Shown here: positions 10,111 to 20,192 of the stretch, one piece after another | Layout of the letters: each line of letters begins with the position of its first letter | Position numbering within the stretch: the first letter of the stretch is position 1 | Assembly (NCBI GenBank): GCA_023091735.1 | Contig: JALKBU010000170.1 | Span: 1-64,000, forward strand | DNA length: 64,000 nt | Direction: 5' to 3' | Source of the DNA: Trichomonas tenax | Taxonomy: Eukaryota > Parabasalia > Trichomonadida > Trichomonadidae | Notes under the pieces: model-generated | The model's input: the letters and a program-made list of their open reading frames with translations, nothing else | Databases searched by the model: none | Told to the model about the DNA's origin: nothing | Position numbers and translations under genes: made by a program

Positions 10111-10812
10111 TTAAATAATTTCTGTGCTATTGCTACCACTTGACCCTCCCTGGTTTTTGAAAGCGCTTTCGACTGTCTTCTTAATTGCTCCTGGTTTCAC
10201 GATTTCTACGACAATGACTGCGACAACAGCCACAGCAACGATGATTGCCAGAAGGCGGATGCATTTATCTGCTGCCAAACGTCCAAACATCTGTTTAAGA
10301 ACAACCTTTGCTCTATCAAGTTCGCTGTCCATTGTGTCAAGATTTTGAGATGCTTTTTGCATCTGTTCCTGCTGACGTTTGATTTCTACAGTTGTATCGT
10401 TACTGATTTGCTTCATAGCTTCGACTTGTGCGATGGAATTGTTTAATGAGTTTTTCTGAATGTTTTGGAGCTTAATGGCGTCATCCATAAGTTCCTGAGC
10501 CTTCTTTTGATTGCTTTCTTCAGAGCCTCTCTGAGCAATCGCGAGCTGGTCTTCTAATTGTTTAATCGACTCTGTGTGGTATTCAAACTTCTCCTGGTAC
10601 ATGTCTCTCTCCTCGCCTTCCTGCATTTCATTGATTTCGCAGTCGATGAAGTCTCTATCTTGCTTCAGCGCGCTGATTTTTTCATTGATTTCACGAATTA
10701 ACTTTCTTTTCTGGCTTGGTTCGGTCTCAGGGATGCGGGCGATGGCCTCACCAACTTCCTGCTCCAATTTTGTGCAGTTTTCGATACTTTCTTCGATATT
10801 TTCGTTTACCAT
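10111..10812 (-). CDS. Qb-SNARE, NPSN-like
   Basis: Membrane-fusion protein. Starting at the ATG at 10812 (the upstream extension begins with TTG) it has 233 residues. An N-terminal three-helix region (about 1-105) is followed by a SNARE coiled coil (about 130-190) and a single C-terminal membrane anchor (CIRLLAIIVAVAVVAVIVV, about 190-212) with a short Gly/Ser-rich tail. The core QQEQMQKASQNLDTMDSEL and the junction RLAADKCI closely match plant NPSN-type SNAREs (DQM...NHLDTI...VATDKCI), with the ionic-layer Gln in EQM. NPSN proteins act at the plasma membrane and cell plate in plants; in protists the class is widespread but less studied. Which fusion step it serves here is inference. Confidence 0.8.
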   Translation of the reverse strand: MVNENIEESIENCTKLEQEVGEAIARIPETEPSQKRKLIREINEKISALKQDRDFIDCEINEMQEGEERDMYQEKFEYHTESIKQLEDQLAIAQRGSEESNQKKAQELMDDAIKLQNIQKNSLNNSIAQVEAMKQISNDTTVEIKRQQEQMQKASQNLDTMDSELDRAKVVLKQMFGRLAADKCIRLLAIIVAVAVVAVIVVEIVKPGAIKKTVESAFKNQGGSSGSNSTEII

Positions 10813-11243
10813 CTTGTTTTTGACGATAAAGAAAAAGTTTTTCAATAGACTAAAAAATTTAGTTACCAGACTCTGTTTTTTGCATTCTTTATATCATTTC
10901 ATGAGGTTTCACAATGAGAAAAAATTGTATTGTCCATAAATTTGGCATTTTTTCTTGATTTCAAATTAAACAATGATATATTCAATTATAACATCCATAT
11001 TCGTTCACTTTTTATAATATAATATATGATTTTTTTCAATTTAATTCTAGATTCATTTTTGAAAAACTCAGTTAATCAATCTATTACTTATTTATTTTTC
11101 TTGATCTCATTGAATATATTCCAAATTCACTCCTACAAGATCATAATTTCATTAATATTTTTTTGATCAAATTGATATTGAAATAGATAATAATGGAATG
11201 GAATGATTAGAATAAAACATTATCGTTTACAAATAAAATCAAA
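10813..11243. other. Intergenic region, nothing recognised
   Basis: 430 bases of AT-rich DNA between two head-to-tail minus-strand genes. No motif or repeat stands out. Confidence 0.5.
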
Positions 11244-13010
11244 TCACCTACTATTAATATTTCTTCTAATTTGCTCGATCTTGTCTCTTATCTGCTTCTC
11301 CGTCATCGTTGGACCAGCGTTAACAACGTGTTGGATCTGAGGAATGACGCAGAAGTTGTAAGCAATGTTCTGGAATCTATACAGAACCATTGTCTTCTCA
11401 GATATTCCGCGCCTCTTCTCCCAGTTGATGAGGCCGTCCTTGAAGCTCGGGCTCTTGTCGATAGGAACTGATACGAGCTCAAGGCGAAGGTTGGGGATTG
11501 TTGGATACCATCCTTCGTACTGTCTTTTGATTTTAGAGTGATAATCAGCGACTTTAGCCGCATTTTCTCCGCAAACATCGCACAACTCATCTCTCCTTTT
11601 CGAGAGTTCTTTGTCTGGCGCGATGAACAACATATTGATCTCTGGGTCCTTCAAAGCACGCATGATGCAAGCGACAGCATCGTAGTTTGCAAGCGTGGCA
11701 TTGAGGTAATATGCTATATCTAAGAATTTTGAAATTGCAGCAACATGATCATTGTTTGGCGCATTGACAATCGTGTCGAGCACCAAAACAGTGAGCCTGT
11801 CTCCAAACTCGAAGAACTCAGCGAGTGTTGGTGTCTGGTGTGAAATCTTCTGCTCTGAGAGTGCGACAACGAATTCTCGTGAGTGTACAGCCTTGAAAGC
11901 TGCGTGGAAGAGCAATGTGATCTGTCTTGCAACTTCTTGTGGATTTGGCTCTGTGAGCTTCAGGGTTGGCTTGAAAATGATCTGAGCGTTGTCGATAATC
12001 GGTGGCTCGCTCGGTGCCGGTAAAACACCTTGTTTCTTGCCATAAGATAAGTTTGGAAGCTGTGCGAGAATTGGTTTCGCATATCTCTGTATATTCTGCA
12101 TGTTTTCTTGGTCATCTTCGATCCTGCGCAAGAAGTGACCAATAGATTTGAGAGTTTTCGTACCGATGAATAATCCGTGGAATGCAGTCCATTTCTTGAT
12201 GAGATTGATAACAAAAACACGGAGCTGTGGCTGGAGTTCGAGAATTTGAAGCTTTTGCTCTTCTGTGTCTGGTTCTAAAAGATGGCAATCGAATAAGGCG
12301 CAAAGATGCTGGAAAAAGTGGTATGAAGATGTGATTGAGTGAAGCGTGAGGAAGAATTTGTAGATTTCATCGTCCGGAAGTTGTGCTGCGCTTGATGTTG
12401 CGAATAAAACTACGATTCTTTTCATTGTTGCTGCCTTGAGATTTGTAAATACGTGGCTTGCTCCCTCCTGATACTGGACATTCAGCTCTGGATTTAATAA
12501 TTCTTGCCAAATCAATTTTGGATCTTCTCTGTAAGGAGAAGCGAAGAAATCCTCTTCAAGGGACTCCTCTACGAACTGATGATGTGGGTCAGGCGCGATT
12601 TCCCATGGGTCTTCTCTAGGAAGAACTCCCAATGAAACAAGTAAAAGTAGGTCAGTTTTGTCCCAAGGCTGATTCATTATCTGAAATTCGTGTCCACACT
12701 CACTTTGGAGCATTTCTGCTGTTCTGTTCATTCCTATCGCGTTTAGATGTTGATATACGAGCTCTAATATAACGTAACGATTGACGTGCTGAAGAACAGC
12801 CGTCGTATCTGTGTGCACGACATTTGCGAACGAGTATCCGCCTGTCCATGGAAGAACACGCTCACGTAAAGCAAGCAATTGCGGATTTTCGCTCAGTAAT
12901 TTAGAAAGCCACTGGCTCCTCTGCTCGGTGATGTCCTCAGTATTTCCCTGTTGGCCAGGTGACAATTTTGGAATCAGCGTTGAGCTGTGAGGAGAAGAAG
13001 AAAGCGACAT
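11244..13010 (-). CDS. LisH-domain Ras guanine-nucleotide exchange factor
   Basis: 588-residue activator of a Ras-family GTPase, exchanging GDP for GTP. Ser/Pro-rich N-terminus; a LisH-like helix pair around 80-110 (ILELVYQHLNAIGMNRTAEM), which usually dimerises; a RasGEF N-terminal (REM) domain at about 185-300; and a CDC25-homology catalytic domain at about 350-585, with EVARQITLLFHAAF, HVAAISKFLDIAYYL and NYDAVACIMRAL. The classic PFLG motif near the end is not obvious, unlike in the second RasGEF at 31987-33393, so the C-terminal part is divergent. LisH plus RasGEF is a combination common in amoebozoan exchange factors. The leader contains GTGACAAAATTGAC just before the ATG rather than a consensus Inr. 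Confidence 0.85.
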   Translation of the reverse strand: MSLSSSPHSSTLIPKLSPGQQGNTEDITEQRSQWLSKLLSENPQLLALRERVLPWTGGYSFANVVHTDTTAVLQHVNRYVILELVYQHLNAIGMNRTAEMLQSECGHEFQIMNQPWDKTDLLLLVSLGVLPREDPWEIAPDPHHQFVEESLEEDFFASPYREDPKLIWQELLNPELNVQYQEGASHVFTNLKAATMKRIVVLFATSSAAQLPDDEIYKFFLTLHSITSSYHFFQHLCALFDCHLLEPDTEEQKLQILELQPQLRVFVINLIKKWTAFHGLFIGTKTLKSIGHFLRRIEDDQENMQNIQRYAKPILAQLPNLSYGKKQGVLPAPSEPPIIDNAQIIFKPTLKLTEPNPQEVARQITLLFHAAFKAVHSREFVVALSEQKISHQTPTLAEFFEFGDRLTVLVLDTIVNAPNNDHVAAISKFLDIAYYLNATLANYDAVACIMRALKDPEINMLFIAPDKELSKRRDELCDVCGENAAKVADYHSKIKRQYEGWYPTIPNLRLELVSVPIDKSPSFKDGLINWEKRRGISEKTMVLYRFQNIAYNFCVIPQIQHVVNAGPTMTEKQIRDKIEQIRRNINSR

Positions 13011-13563
13011 GTCAATTTTGTCACTTTTAAACTATTCCTTTTTTATTCTCGTTTTTCTTCTATATTTAGGGTTTAAATATTATATTTCAAAGCGAATTTT
13101 CATTTTTAATCTTTTGAACATTTTTTCTTCATATAATAGTTGTTATTTAGCATTTTAAATACTAATATATTATTTTCCAATTTATATTCTTTTATTTCAA
13201 TAGATTTATTTTGATATTATAGCTTGAAATCAAATTATGAAAATGTATTTTCATAAAATGCATTCAAATCAATGCCATTTCACAAAAATATATAACACAT
13301 AAAGAGCAATCATTTATAATTTTATTTGAATGAATATATTTTTTAAGAATAAGATCCATCTTTGTTTGTGTATAATCCAGACCTCGATGCAAGATTAGCC
13401 CATTAACAAATTGTTTATATTGAAAAATATTATAAATATATTTTTAAAATATTCAAATTTTGTCAAGGCTATGATGAGTCCATGGTTTGTATTAATTTTT
13501 TTAATGTGTTTTGAAACGTATTTGATTTACATATAAAAATTAAAAGACATCTATTTACAAAAA
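13011..13563. other. Intergenic region, nothing recognised
   Basis: 550 bases of AT-rich DNA between the RasGEF promoter and the 3' end of the EF-hand gene. No open frame, RNA arm or repeat noted. Confidence 0.5.
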
Positions 13564-14007
13564 TCAATTGGGGCGAACACGGTGTGCGAAAGAAACATAA
13601 TCAACAAGTCCATCATCTCTAACTTGTAATTCCGCTTTCATCGCCTCTTTTTGGACTGTTGTGAGCAAAATTCCTTGGCTTTGGAGGATTTGGATCGCAA
13701 CATCGAACGAAATGAGTCCAGTTTTAGACTTATCGAAGAACTGAAAAGCTCTTATTAGTTCGTTAGAATTAGAAACCGCGCGCATATACATGTAAACAGT
13801 CATAACGAAGTCCTCGAAAGTTACTTCCTCGTAGCAGCACATCTGATCGATCTCATCTTCAGTCGGTGCCGGAATTAATCGAAGAGATTTGATTGTTGAT
13901 TTCATCTTTTCTTTTGTAAGCGTTCCACTCACTTTTCTGGCGCGAAGATCGAAAGCTTTTCTCAGAGTTTTGATCTGCCGCTTGTTGAATAATGTTCCAT
14001 CACTCAT
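13564..14007 (-). CDS. EF-hand protein, calmodulin/centrin superfamily, degenerate loops
   Basis: 147 residues, the size of calmodulin. The fold is suggested by paired helices: KTLRKAFDLRARKVSGTL near the N-terminus and RAFQFFDKSKTGLISFDVAI around 95-115, the latter a recognisable EF-hand loop (D-K-S-K-T-G). Position 12 of that loop is Val rather than Glu or Asp, and the other loops lack the usual acidic residues, so calcium binding is doubtful. It could be an axonemal or dynein-associated light chain, or a divergent centrin. The upstream in-frame extension starts at TTG and overlaps the Inr TCACATT (14022-14028), so the ATG at 14007 is the start. It lies downstream of, and in the same direction as, the unknown gene at 14197-15396. 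Confidence 0.8.
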   Translation of the reverse strand: MSDGTLFNKRQIKTLRKAFDLRARKVSGTLTKEKMKSTIKSLRLIPAPTEDEIDQMCCYEEVTFEDFVMTVYMYMRAVSNSNELIRAFQFFDKSKTGLISFDVAIQILQSQGILLTTVQKEAMKAELQVRDDGLVDYVSFAHRVRPN

Positions 14008-14021
14008 TTTTAACGCTTTAA

Positions 14022-14028
14022 AATGTGA
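14022..14028 (-). promoter_or_regulatory. Inr of the EF-hand gene
   Basis: Minus strand reads TCACATT, matching TCA+1-Y-W. The predicted start at 14026 gives a 19-base leader. It excludes the eight-codon upstream extension from the coding sequence. Confidence 0.65.
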
Positions 14029-14196
14029 CAAAATAACCTTTTTATTAAATGTGATCTGTTAACCTTATTTTCATTTTCTATATTTATAACCATTTTATTC
14101 GTCTATATATATAAAGGAAGTCTTCTTCTGGTTTTTGGTAAATCTAATAATGAAAACAATTTAAAACAACAATAAAATAAAACACTCTAATCACAA

Positions 14197-15396
14197 TTAA
14201 GTGAGCTTATCTCTATTCTTTGGTTTTCCGGACTTGGCCTTATTCTCCTTCTCAGCCTTTTCGATCATAACTGCCCAAATCTTGTATTTCTCTTGCTTTG
14301 CGACTAACATTTCCTCTCGCTTGACTAGATCAGCAATGATTCCCATTCTAGTCTGGTTTGTCTTTTCTACTATCTTTGCGTATTCGCTTCTGAGATTTGC
14401 AATATCATTCATGATTTCATTGTCAATCTCTTCGTATTGTTCTTCAACAGGATTCAATCCTATAGCCATAACCTCGAGAGATATCTTTTCCTCGAATGAA
14501 AGCTTCGAATAGAAAGATGTTCCTCTGACGTTCGTTGGATAAAGACTTTCATTGAATGTATCTATGCTAAAATCATTTGCTGGCTGGAACTTTCCCTGAT
14601 CTCCTTCGTCATTTGGATCTCCGATATTGTCTGTATTTGCATTGTCGACATTTTCTCTCTGAATTGGAATTAAAGCAGCCAAAAGGCGATGACTAGATAC
14701 TACATTCAAATCTCCAATCTTTTTCGTCGTGTACTCTACATATTCTGGTGTTTTGATGAAGATTGCATCTGTTTTGAATTTATGTTTGAGTTTCTGATTA
14801 TAAAGTATGGAATAGTGCTGTCCGAGAGGAACAGACGTGATTTTCTCCTCAATGGGACTGAGATACTGACGAAAAGCGTCGCGAGTTGGTGGCGAGCTGA
14901 AAAACCTGTTAATAGAGTTCCATATCGACTGGGAAGTGAGAGGCTTCTGGTGGTGGTCGGCTGGCTCATGTGACTTTTTGATCCTTTTCGTTGGCTTTAT
15001 CATAGAGACCGGCTGAATATTCGGCTGGAAGCTGATTGATTGGGAGCGAGATATCGCTGAGCGAGTCACAGGCATGTGCCTGACGTATGTAACCGGTGTG
15101 ACTGGCCTAGAAAAAGATTCTTCGAGCTTCTGATATTTTTTCTGTAGTTCGAGGCGGATGTTCTGAAAAAATGTGATGTTGTTGTTGATGGCTTCCTTCG
15201 GCGATATGCTCAGAAGCTCGGGTTGGCTCTTAAGCTTGTCGATGTAAGTTTTCATCGAGTTAAAATTCCAGACAACAAAGAGCTCCAACGATTGTTCATC
15301 ATTTTCGGCAGGTACATCATAATTTATCGATGATTTCCGTCCAAGTGGGCGTTTGGAGCGAATCCTTGGCGGGTTTGGCGCCTCGGATGTCTTCAT
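14197..15396 (-). CDS. Hypothetical basic protein, 399 residues
   Basis: Not recognised. The N-terminal 30 residues are basic and Pro-rich (PPRIRSKRPLGRKS). A Ser/Arg/Pro-rich linker, probably disordered, spans about 95-150. A more ordered middle follows (about 150-260). The C-terminus is a Lys/Glu-rich helix with coiled-coil character (about 330-395). No signal peptide, membrane span or catalytic motif is visible. The ATG at 15396 is the only sensible start; the leader contains TACGTGACAAATAGGG rather than a consensus Inr. A cytoskeletal role would be a guess from composition only. Confidence 0.75.
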   Translation of the reverse strand: MKTSEAPNPPRIRSKRPLGRKSSINYDVPAENDEQSLELFVVWNFNSMKTYIDKLKSQPELLSISPKEAINNNITFFQNIRLELQKKYQKLEESFSRPVTPVTYVRHMPVTRSAISRSQSISFQPNIQPVSMIKPTKRIKKSHEPADHHQKPLTSQSIWNSINRFFSSPPTRDAFRQYLSPIEEKITSVPLGQHYSILYNQKLKHKFKTDAIFIKTPEYVEYTTKKIGDLNVVSSHRLLAALIPIQRENVDNANTDNIGDPNDEGDQGKFQPANDFSIDTFNESLYPTNVRGTSFYSKLSFEEKISLEVMAIGLNPVEEQYEEIDNEIMNDIANLRSEYAKIVEKTNQTRMGIIADLVKREEMLVAKQEKYKIWAVMIEKAEKENKAKSGKPKNRDKLT

Positions 15397-16003
15397 TAAT
15401 CCCTATTTGTCACGTAAAATACGATTCCTGTCACATAAATACCTTATTTTGCAATGTAAATTTTTATTTTTGTTACGTAAAGCATCCAATTCCTAAAAAG
15501 TGCCATTTTTAAAAGTTTTCATTTAAAAATTGAAAAAAAGCCTTGTCTTTTCTCCGTTTATTTAGTTTCATGGCATAGCTTTATATATTCTATGGTGATC
15601 TTTCTTTTAAGTGTTACAACTATTATAAGGAAAAATATTATAATATCTCGATAATTGTTTCTTTTTATTAGTAATACATCTTAGTTACATATAATTTTAA
15701 AATATGTAATTAGGTGTATCTACATTTTGCTTGTCAGCTTTGGAAATGCAATTTTTATATCGAATTTATATAATTATTTTTTCTGATTCTCAAATTGAAT
15801 TGAATAGTCTTTTAAAGTCGAAAATATAATAATTATTCAATAATTTTTCTAATTTAATGATACTTAAAGTGGACATATTTCTATTTTTCATTATTTTACA
15901 ATCTTAATCATACCTAGACTTCAGATTTGATAATCTATGAATCAGCATGTAATACTAATAATTGTGAAAAAGAAAAATATATAATAAAATTAATAATATG
16001 TCT
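15397..16003. other. Intergenic region with CGTGACA/TGTCACATAA-like motifs
   Basis: Near the gene start at 15396 there are variants of the recurrent TTACRYGWCA motif (TTGTCACGTAAAA, CTGTCACATAAA, GTTACGTAAA at about 15407-15480). The rest is featureless AT-rich DNA. Confidence 0.45.
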
Positions 16004-16660
16004 TTAATTCATGTTGGCATTCTTGGAGATGTGCCCAATGATGCTGACATCATCATCGTCGTCATGGAATGATACAAAGTCATCGTGAGAGAAATCATCG
16101 TTCAAAGTTTCTCCATACAATTCAAATCTGTTTATAGCGATGCATGGTGGATCTCCAGGGCAGGGTTCGTTCTGTATCAATCTGACATACTTAGCCGTGT
16201 ATTCCTTATCAAGTTTGTAAGTCTTTGAATTGCAGAATTTCATTGATTCATCTTTAACAATTTTATGAACATCAGTCCACGTTTTATTATCATTAGAGAT
16301 CTGAAGAGACCAGCTGTATAGGCAGCAATAGAAGCAGCCATACCCATCATCCTCACAGCAGCATCCTTCATAACAACAACCACAGCGAACGAAATAGCTA
16401 TTGAATTTCAACATTTTGCCTTTAATTGAATATGTTATCCATGGATGCACATCGTAGCTGCGGCCAACATTAGAACACCAATCATATTTCTTGTCAAATG
16501 GATCAATTGAATATTCAGGTTTTGTTAATTGAAGACTTCCATTGATATCCTGTTTAGAAGAACCACTTACATCGATTTCTATAGTTTTTTCATTAAAGTG
16601 TTTCGCAAGAATTCCATTGATATCTTCAGAAGAAACGAAACTCAGAAATATAAACATCAT
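16004..16660 (-). CDS. Secreted discoidin (F5/8 type C)-like domain protein
   Basis: 218 residues. A short hydrophobic N-terminus (MMFIFLSFVSS) looks like a signal peptide. Most of the rest is one galactose-binding-like (F5/8C, discoidin) domain: WITYSIKGKMLKFNSYFVRC, then WSLQISNDNKTWTDVHKI, then YTAKYVRLIQNE and the closing strand CIAINRFELYGE. An unusual Cys/Gly insert (CGCCYEGCCCEDDGYGC, about 93-109) interrupts the domain and is probably disulphide-bonded if the protein is exported. The tail is acidic (DDDDD). Discoidin domains bind glycans or lipids; a surface or secreted role is inference. A perfect Inr (TCACTTT) sits 10 bases before the ATG. Confidence 0.75.
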   Translation of the reverse strand: MMFIFLSFVSSEDINGILAKHFNEKTIEIDVSGSSKQDINGSLQLTKPEYSIDPFDKKYDWCSNVGRSYDVHPWITYSIKGKMLKFNSYFVRCGCCYEGCCCEDDGYGCFYCCLYSWSLQISNDNKTWTDVHKIVKDESMKFCNSKTYKLDKEYTAKYVRLIQNEPCPGDPPCIAINRFELYGETLNDDFSHDDFVSFHDDDDDVSIIGHISKNANMN

Positions 16661-16665
16661 AATAA

Positions 16666-16672
16666 AAAGTGA
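16666..16672 (-). promoter_or_regulatory. Inr of the discoidin-like gene
   Basis: Minus strand TCACTTT, an exact consensus match, with a 10-base leader to the first ATG. Confidence 0.7.
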
Positions 16673-16919
16673 CTCTAAAAAAATAAATAAATTAGAGATT
16701 ATATACCCATGATTTTAGACCTTTGCACCAACTCTGAAAACAAAAAATGTTAATTTTTTGGGTTTAAATCAGCCAATAATATAAAGCTGTAATGTATCTA
16801 TTAAAATAATTATTTGCATTTTCATAAAATTTTAATTATGTATTTCCCTATAAATCGCGAAAAATTCTTCAATCGTACGATTATTTTCAATTCAAAAAAT
16901 TGAATAAGGCTCGAAGAAA

Positions 16920-17072
16920 CTAGATGGAGCCAATGGAGCCCGAAGCCTGTATGCCAAATTGTTCATAATTTGTCCCTCCACCCCGATCTGCTCTCTTTAC
17001 CCTTGAGGCCTGACCTTCCATCCGCTCCAAAAATCGATAAATTGCAGATATTCGAATCCAATAATTCTCCAT
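16920..17072 (-). CDS. Small GC-rich ORF, 50 residues, probable repeat fragment
   Basis: A 50-codon frame in a GC-rich island between the V-ATPase B and discoidin-like genes. The product contains RFLERMEGQASRVKRADR and ends in an ASGSIGSI tail. The open frame continues about ten codons upstream of the ATG. A second overlapping frame on the same strand also reads plausibly (QFIDFWSGWKVRPQG). This suggests the island is a fragment of a once-coding or repeated element rather than a gene. No Inr is seen. I do not recognise the family. Confidence 0.3.
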   Translation of the reverse strand: MENYWIRISAIYRFLERMEGQASRVKRADRGGGTNYEQFGIQASGSIGSI

Positions 17073-17362
17073 TTCTTCAAAAATCCCTTTCCATTACCTC
17101 CAGCCATACCTACAAAGTCATATCAATACGGAATAATTCTATTTTATAGCTTGTTATACTGTAAAAACTTCACTTTTGTTATTTGTAAATTCATTTTTTT
17201 TGAATAGAAAATAATCGTATGTGAACAAAATTTTTATTTTTTTGGGGGTCACATAATTCTTTTTTTTTGGCCCAAAAATGAAAAAATTTAGAAAAATTGT
17301 ATGGTGAAAATTTACGGTATTTGTAATATAGAAAAAAATGTTTAAAGCAGTTATAGGATGAC

Positions 17363-18853
17363 TTACTCCTGGCGGGCCTGTCCGTCACGAGCATAGAACT
17401 CCTGGAGTGTCTTTGTATCGATACGCTTGAGTGACTCCTTTGGAAGTGTACGGAGTGTTTCCCAGGCAAGATCGAGGGACTCGAAAACGTTACGAGCCTC
17501 ATATGGACCCTGGCGAAGGAAGCGGTTCTCGAATCTCTCAAGGAATTCGATGTGCTTCTTATCTTCATCTGTAAGAGATTCTTCACCGACAACAGCCTTC
17601 ATAGCGAGGACATCCTTACCCTGAGCGTATGAGGCGTACATCTGGTTAGAAACGGAGCCGTGATCCTTGCGTGTGAAACCTTCACCGATAGCGGACTTCA
17701 TAAGACGAGAAAGTGATGGAAGCAAGTTGATTGGTGGATAAATCTGCTTGTTGTAAAGTTGACGATCGACGTAGATCTGACCCTCTGTGATATAGCCTGT
17801 AAGATCTGGAATTGGGTGTGTGATATCATCAGAAGGCATTGTAAGAATTGGAATCTGTGTGATTGAGCCTGGTTTGCCCTTAACACGACCTGCGCGCTCG
17901 TAGATTTGAGCAAAGTCTGTGTACATGTAACCTGGGTATGAACGACGTCCAGGGACCTCAGAACGAGCTGTGGAAACTTCACGAAGAGCGTTAGCGTATG
18001 AAGTCATATCTGTGAGAATAGCAAGAACGTGCATGCCCTTCTCGTAAGCAAGGTACTCAGCTGTTGTGAGAGCGATACGTGGTGTGACGAGACGCTCAAT
18101 TGTTGGATCGTTAGCGTGGTTGAGGAAAAGAACGACACGCTCCATAGAGCCAGACTGTTCGAAGTCTTGCTGGAAGAAGGAAGCTGTAGCCTTGTTGACA
18201 CCCATAGCACCGAAAACGATAGCGAAGGACTCCTTAGAGTTATCATTTACATCCTTACCTTTGTGCTGGACGAGACCGGACTGACGGCAGATCTGAGCAG
18301 CGATTTGATCGTGTGGAAGACCGTTTGCAGAGAAAATTGGAATCTTCTGTCCACGAGCGATAGAGTTCATGACATCGATTGATGAGAGACCTGTCTGAAT
18401 CATTTCTCTTGGGTATTGACGATCGTATGGGTTAATTGGCTGGCCTTCAATATCGAGATAGTCGTCAGCGAGGACTGGCGGTCCGTGATCGAGTGGCTGG
18501 CCGGAACCACTGAAGACACGGCCGAGCATGTCTGTGCTAACTGGTGTGTGTTGTGTTTGACCTGTGAATTCGAGGCGTGTGCGCTTGACATCGATATCTG
18601 TTGTGCCTTCGAAAATTTGAACGACAGCCTTGTTGCCTTGAACTTCAATAACTTTACCACGACGCTCGCTGCCATCACCGAGTGTGACGCGGACGATTTC
18701 TGAGTAACGTGGGAATTTGACATTATCGCAAATAACAAGAGGACCGTTGACAGATGTGACAGTACGGTACTCTATACGTGGATGAACAACGTAGTCACGC
18801 AACGCCGCGGCGACGTTTGCCTGATGAACCTGTTGCTCAGTTAATTCAGCCAT
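17363..18853 (-). CDS. V-type H+-ATPase subunit B
   Basis: Non-catalytic nucleotide-binding subunit of the V1 sector that, with subunit A, couples ATP hydrolysis to proton pumping into endosomes, lysosomes and the contractile system. 496 residues, typical length. Diagnostic segments are the N-terminal beta barrel with [14 protein letters not shown], the B-subunit signature [18 protein letters not shown] where the A subunit would have a P-loop, [17 protein letters not shown], and the conserved block [20 protein letters not shown]. It is GC-rich for the window and has strongly biased codons, as for GAPDH, suggesting high expression. No consensus Inr lies just before the ATG. The divergent upstream region carries a cluster of TTACATGACA-type motifs. 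Confidence 0.97.
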   Translation of the reverse strand: MAELTEQQVHQANVAAALRDYVVHPRIEYRTVTSVNGPLVICDNVKFPRYSEIVRVTLGDGSERRGKVIEVQGNKAVVQIFEGTTDIDVKRTRLEFTGQTQHTPVSTDMLGRVFSGSGQPLDHGPPVLADDYLDIEGQPINPYDRQYPREMIQTGLSSIDVMNSIARGQKIPIFSANGLPHDQIAAQICRQSGLVQHKGKDVNDNSKESFAIVFGAMGVNKATASFFQQDFEQSGSMERVVLFLNHANDPTIERLVTPRIALTTAEYLAYEKGMHVLAILTDMTSYANALREVSTARSEVPGRRSYPGYMYTDFAQIYERAGRVKGKPGSITQIPILTMPSDDITHPIPDLTGYITEGQIYVDRQLYNKQIYPPINLLPSLSRLMKSAIGEGFTRKDHGSVSNQMYASYAQGKDVLAMKAVVGEESLTDEDKKHIEFLERFENRFLRQGPYEARNVFESLDLAWETLRTLPKESLKRIDTKTLQEFYARDGQARQE

Positions 18854-18989
18854 ATTTTAAATTAATAAATCTATAGGGGGTTTTGACAAGACGGCCAGAG
18901 AACGATCAGCTTTGAATCACCTATCGTCTTATAGAGAATGCCCTTTTTATCATGGAAATAGAGCTTACATAGGATATAGAGGCTATTAT

Positions 18990-19440
18990 TATGAGTAATT
19001 GACTCCGAATGATGTAATACATCAAGGAAAGATTTTCTGTCATGTAATATTGATTTTTATGACAATTATCGTCAAAATGACAAATTTTTGCATTAAATTT
19101 CGATCAAATTTTCTTCTATATATATAATCTCGACACATCGTACTATCAAAATAATTGGTTGATACCAAATTTACATGATGAGTTTATATTTTGTCATGTA
19201 ATGAATACTTTTGTTGCCAAATGGCAAAAATTAAATATTAAAATCAATCAGAAATTTGGATATGAATTATAATTTAAATATTATTTTTTGGGGTTTTACA
19301 GAATTTTAATTTTTACTTTACATGACATTTCTCTCATTTACATGACGAACAAATTTTTACATAGCAAAATTCGGTGTTTATATGGTATTTTTCATATATT
19401 ACATGACAAGTGCCTGTTTACTTGTCATATTAAATAAGTC
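18990..19440. promoter_or_regulatory. Divergent promoter region with a TTACATGACA motif cluster
   Basis: Between V-ATPase B (minus) and the small coiled-coil gene (plus) the motif TTACATGACA, or its complement TGTCATGTAA, occurs at about 19039, 19171 (as TTACATGATG), 19192, 19317, 19336 (as TTACATGACG) and 19399. Both orientations are present. The last copies lead into the Inr TCATATT (19425-19431), which gives a 14-base leader for the gene at 19441. A regulatory role is inferred from recurrence only. Confidence 0.45.
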
Positions 19441-19845
19441 ATGAATGTTAAAGATCTTCGAGAATTCGAAAAGAACCTTTTTGCATGGGAAAACAAACTC
19501 ATTGACATAGAGAATGAATTGAAGGTAATTGAAGTACGAACAATGTTCGAAGTCGCAAATTACAATTTAACAGAGAAGAATTTGGACAAAATAGAGAAAG
19601 TTCTGACGGGAATAGAAAACGCAGTTAATTTACACGAATCTGAAGCTACAAAATCGAAGGATTATTACAAGATTATTGATGATATTAAATCCCTTTCGAG
19701 AAAATTAGAGAAAAACGAATCCAACATTGATGAATATCAGTCAAGACTTCATGATGATCAATCATTCAAGGAAGCTGAATTACTCCAAATCATTACGTTT
19801 TTACTTGCGCGATATAACCAAATTGTCAATCAGGAAACAGAGTGA
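19441..19845 (+). CDS. Small coiled-coil protein
   Basis: 134 residues, almost entirely helical with heptad-spaced Leu/Ile and abundant Glu, Lys and Asn (LREFEKNLFAWENKLIDIEN; KVLTGIENAVNLHES; LSRKLEKNESNIDEY). No membrane segment, signal or motif. It is not recognised and could be a subunit of a larger complex. The ATG follows an Inr (TCATATT) by 14 bases, which supports it as a real gene. Confidence 0.7.
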   Translation: MNVKDLREFEKNLFAWENKLIDIENELKVIEVRTMFEVANYNLTEKNLDKIEKVLTGIENAVNLHESEATKSKDYYKIIDDIKSLSRKLEKNESNIDEYQSRLHDDQSFKEAELLQIITFLLARYNQIVNQETE

Positions 19846-20192
19846 CACTGTCACAGAAAAGAAAATAGAGTTTTATATTAATACTTAGATACATTCTGGT
19901 TCAAATCCCACAATTATTTTCAATTATATATTATATTTACAAATCTAATGCATCAACAGGGACTGATTTAGCATGGCATTCTTTAATAGTTTTATGTTTA
20001 AATCAATTTTAATTTTTGGTCAAATATTAGCCGTGATTTAATTGGATTATGAAAGTAATTTGGAAAAAGGAGAACCTTACCAATCATGTTCTGTAAAATA
20101 TTTTTTTTTTCATAATTTTTTTTTTATAATAACAATAGATAATCTCTAAATGAAACACTTATTTAAAACACAGGAAAATACACACACTATGG
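19846..20192. other. Intergenic region between convergent genes
   Basis: About 350 AT-rich bases with T-runs near 20100-20130. Nothing else is recognised. Confidence 0.5.

Noticed and set aside
17191..17592. 133-codon minus-strand frame overlapping the end of V-ATPase B
   Set aside because: Overlaps V-ATPase B out of frame and then runs into AT-rich flank; Ser-rich shadow.
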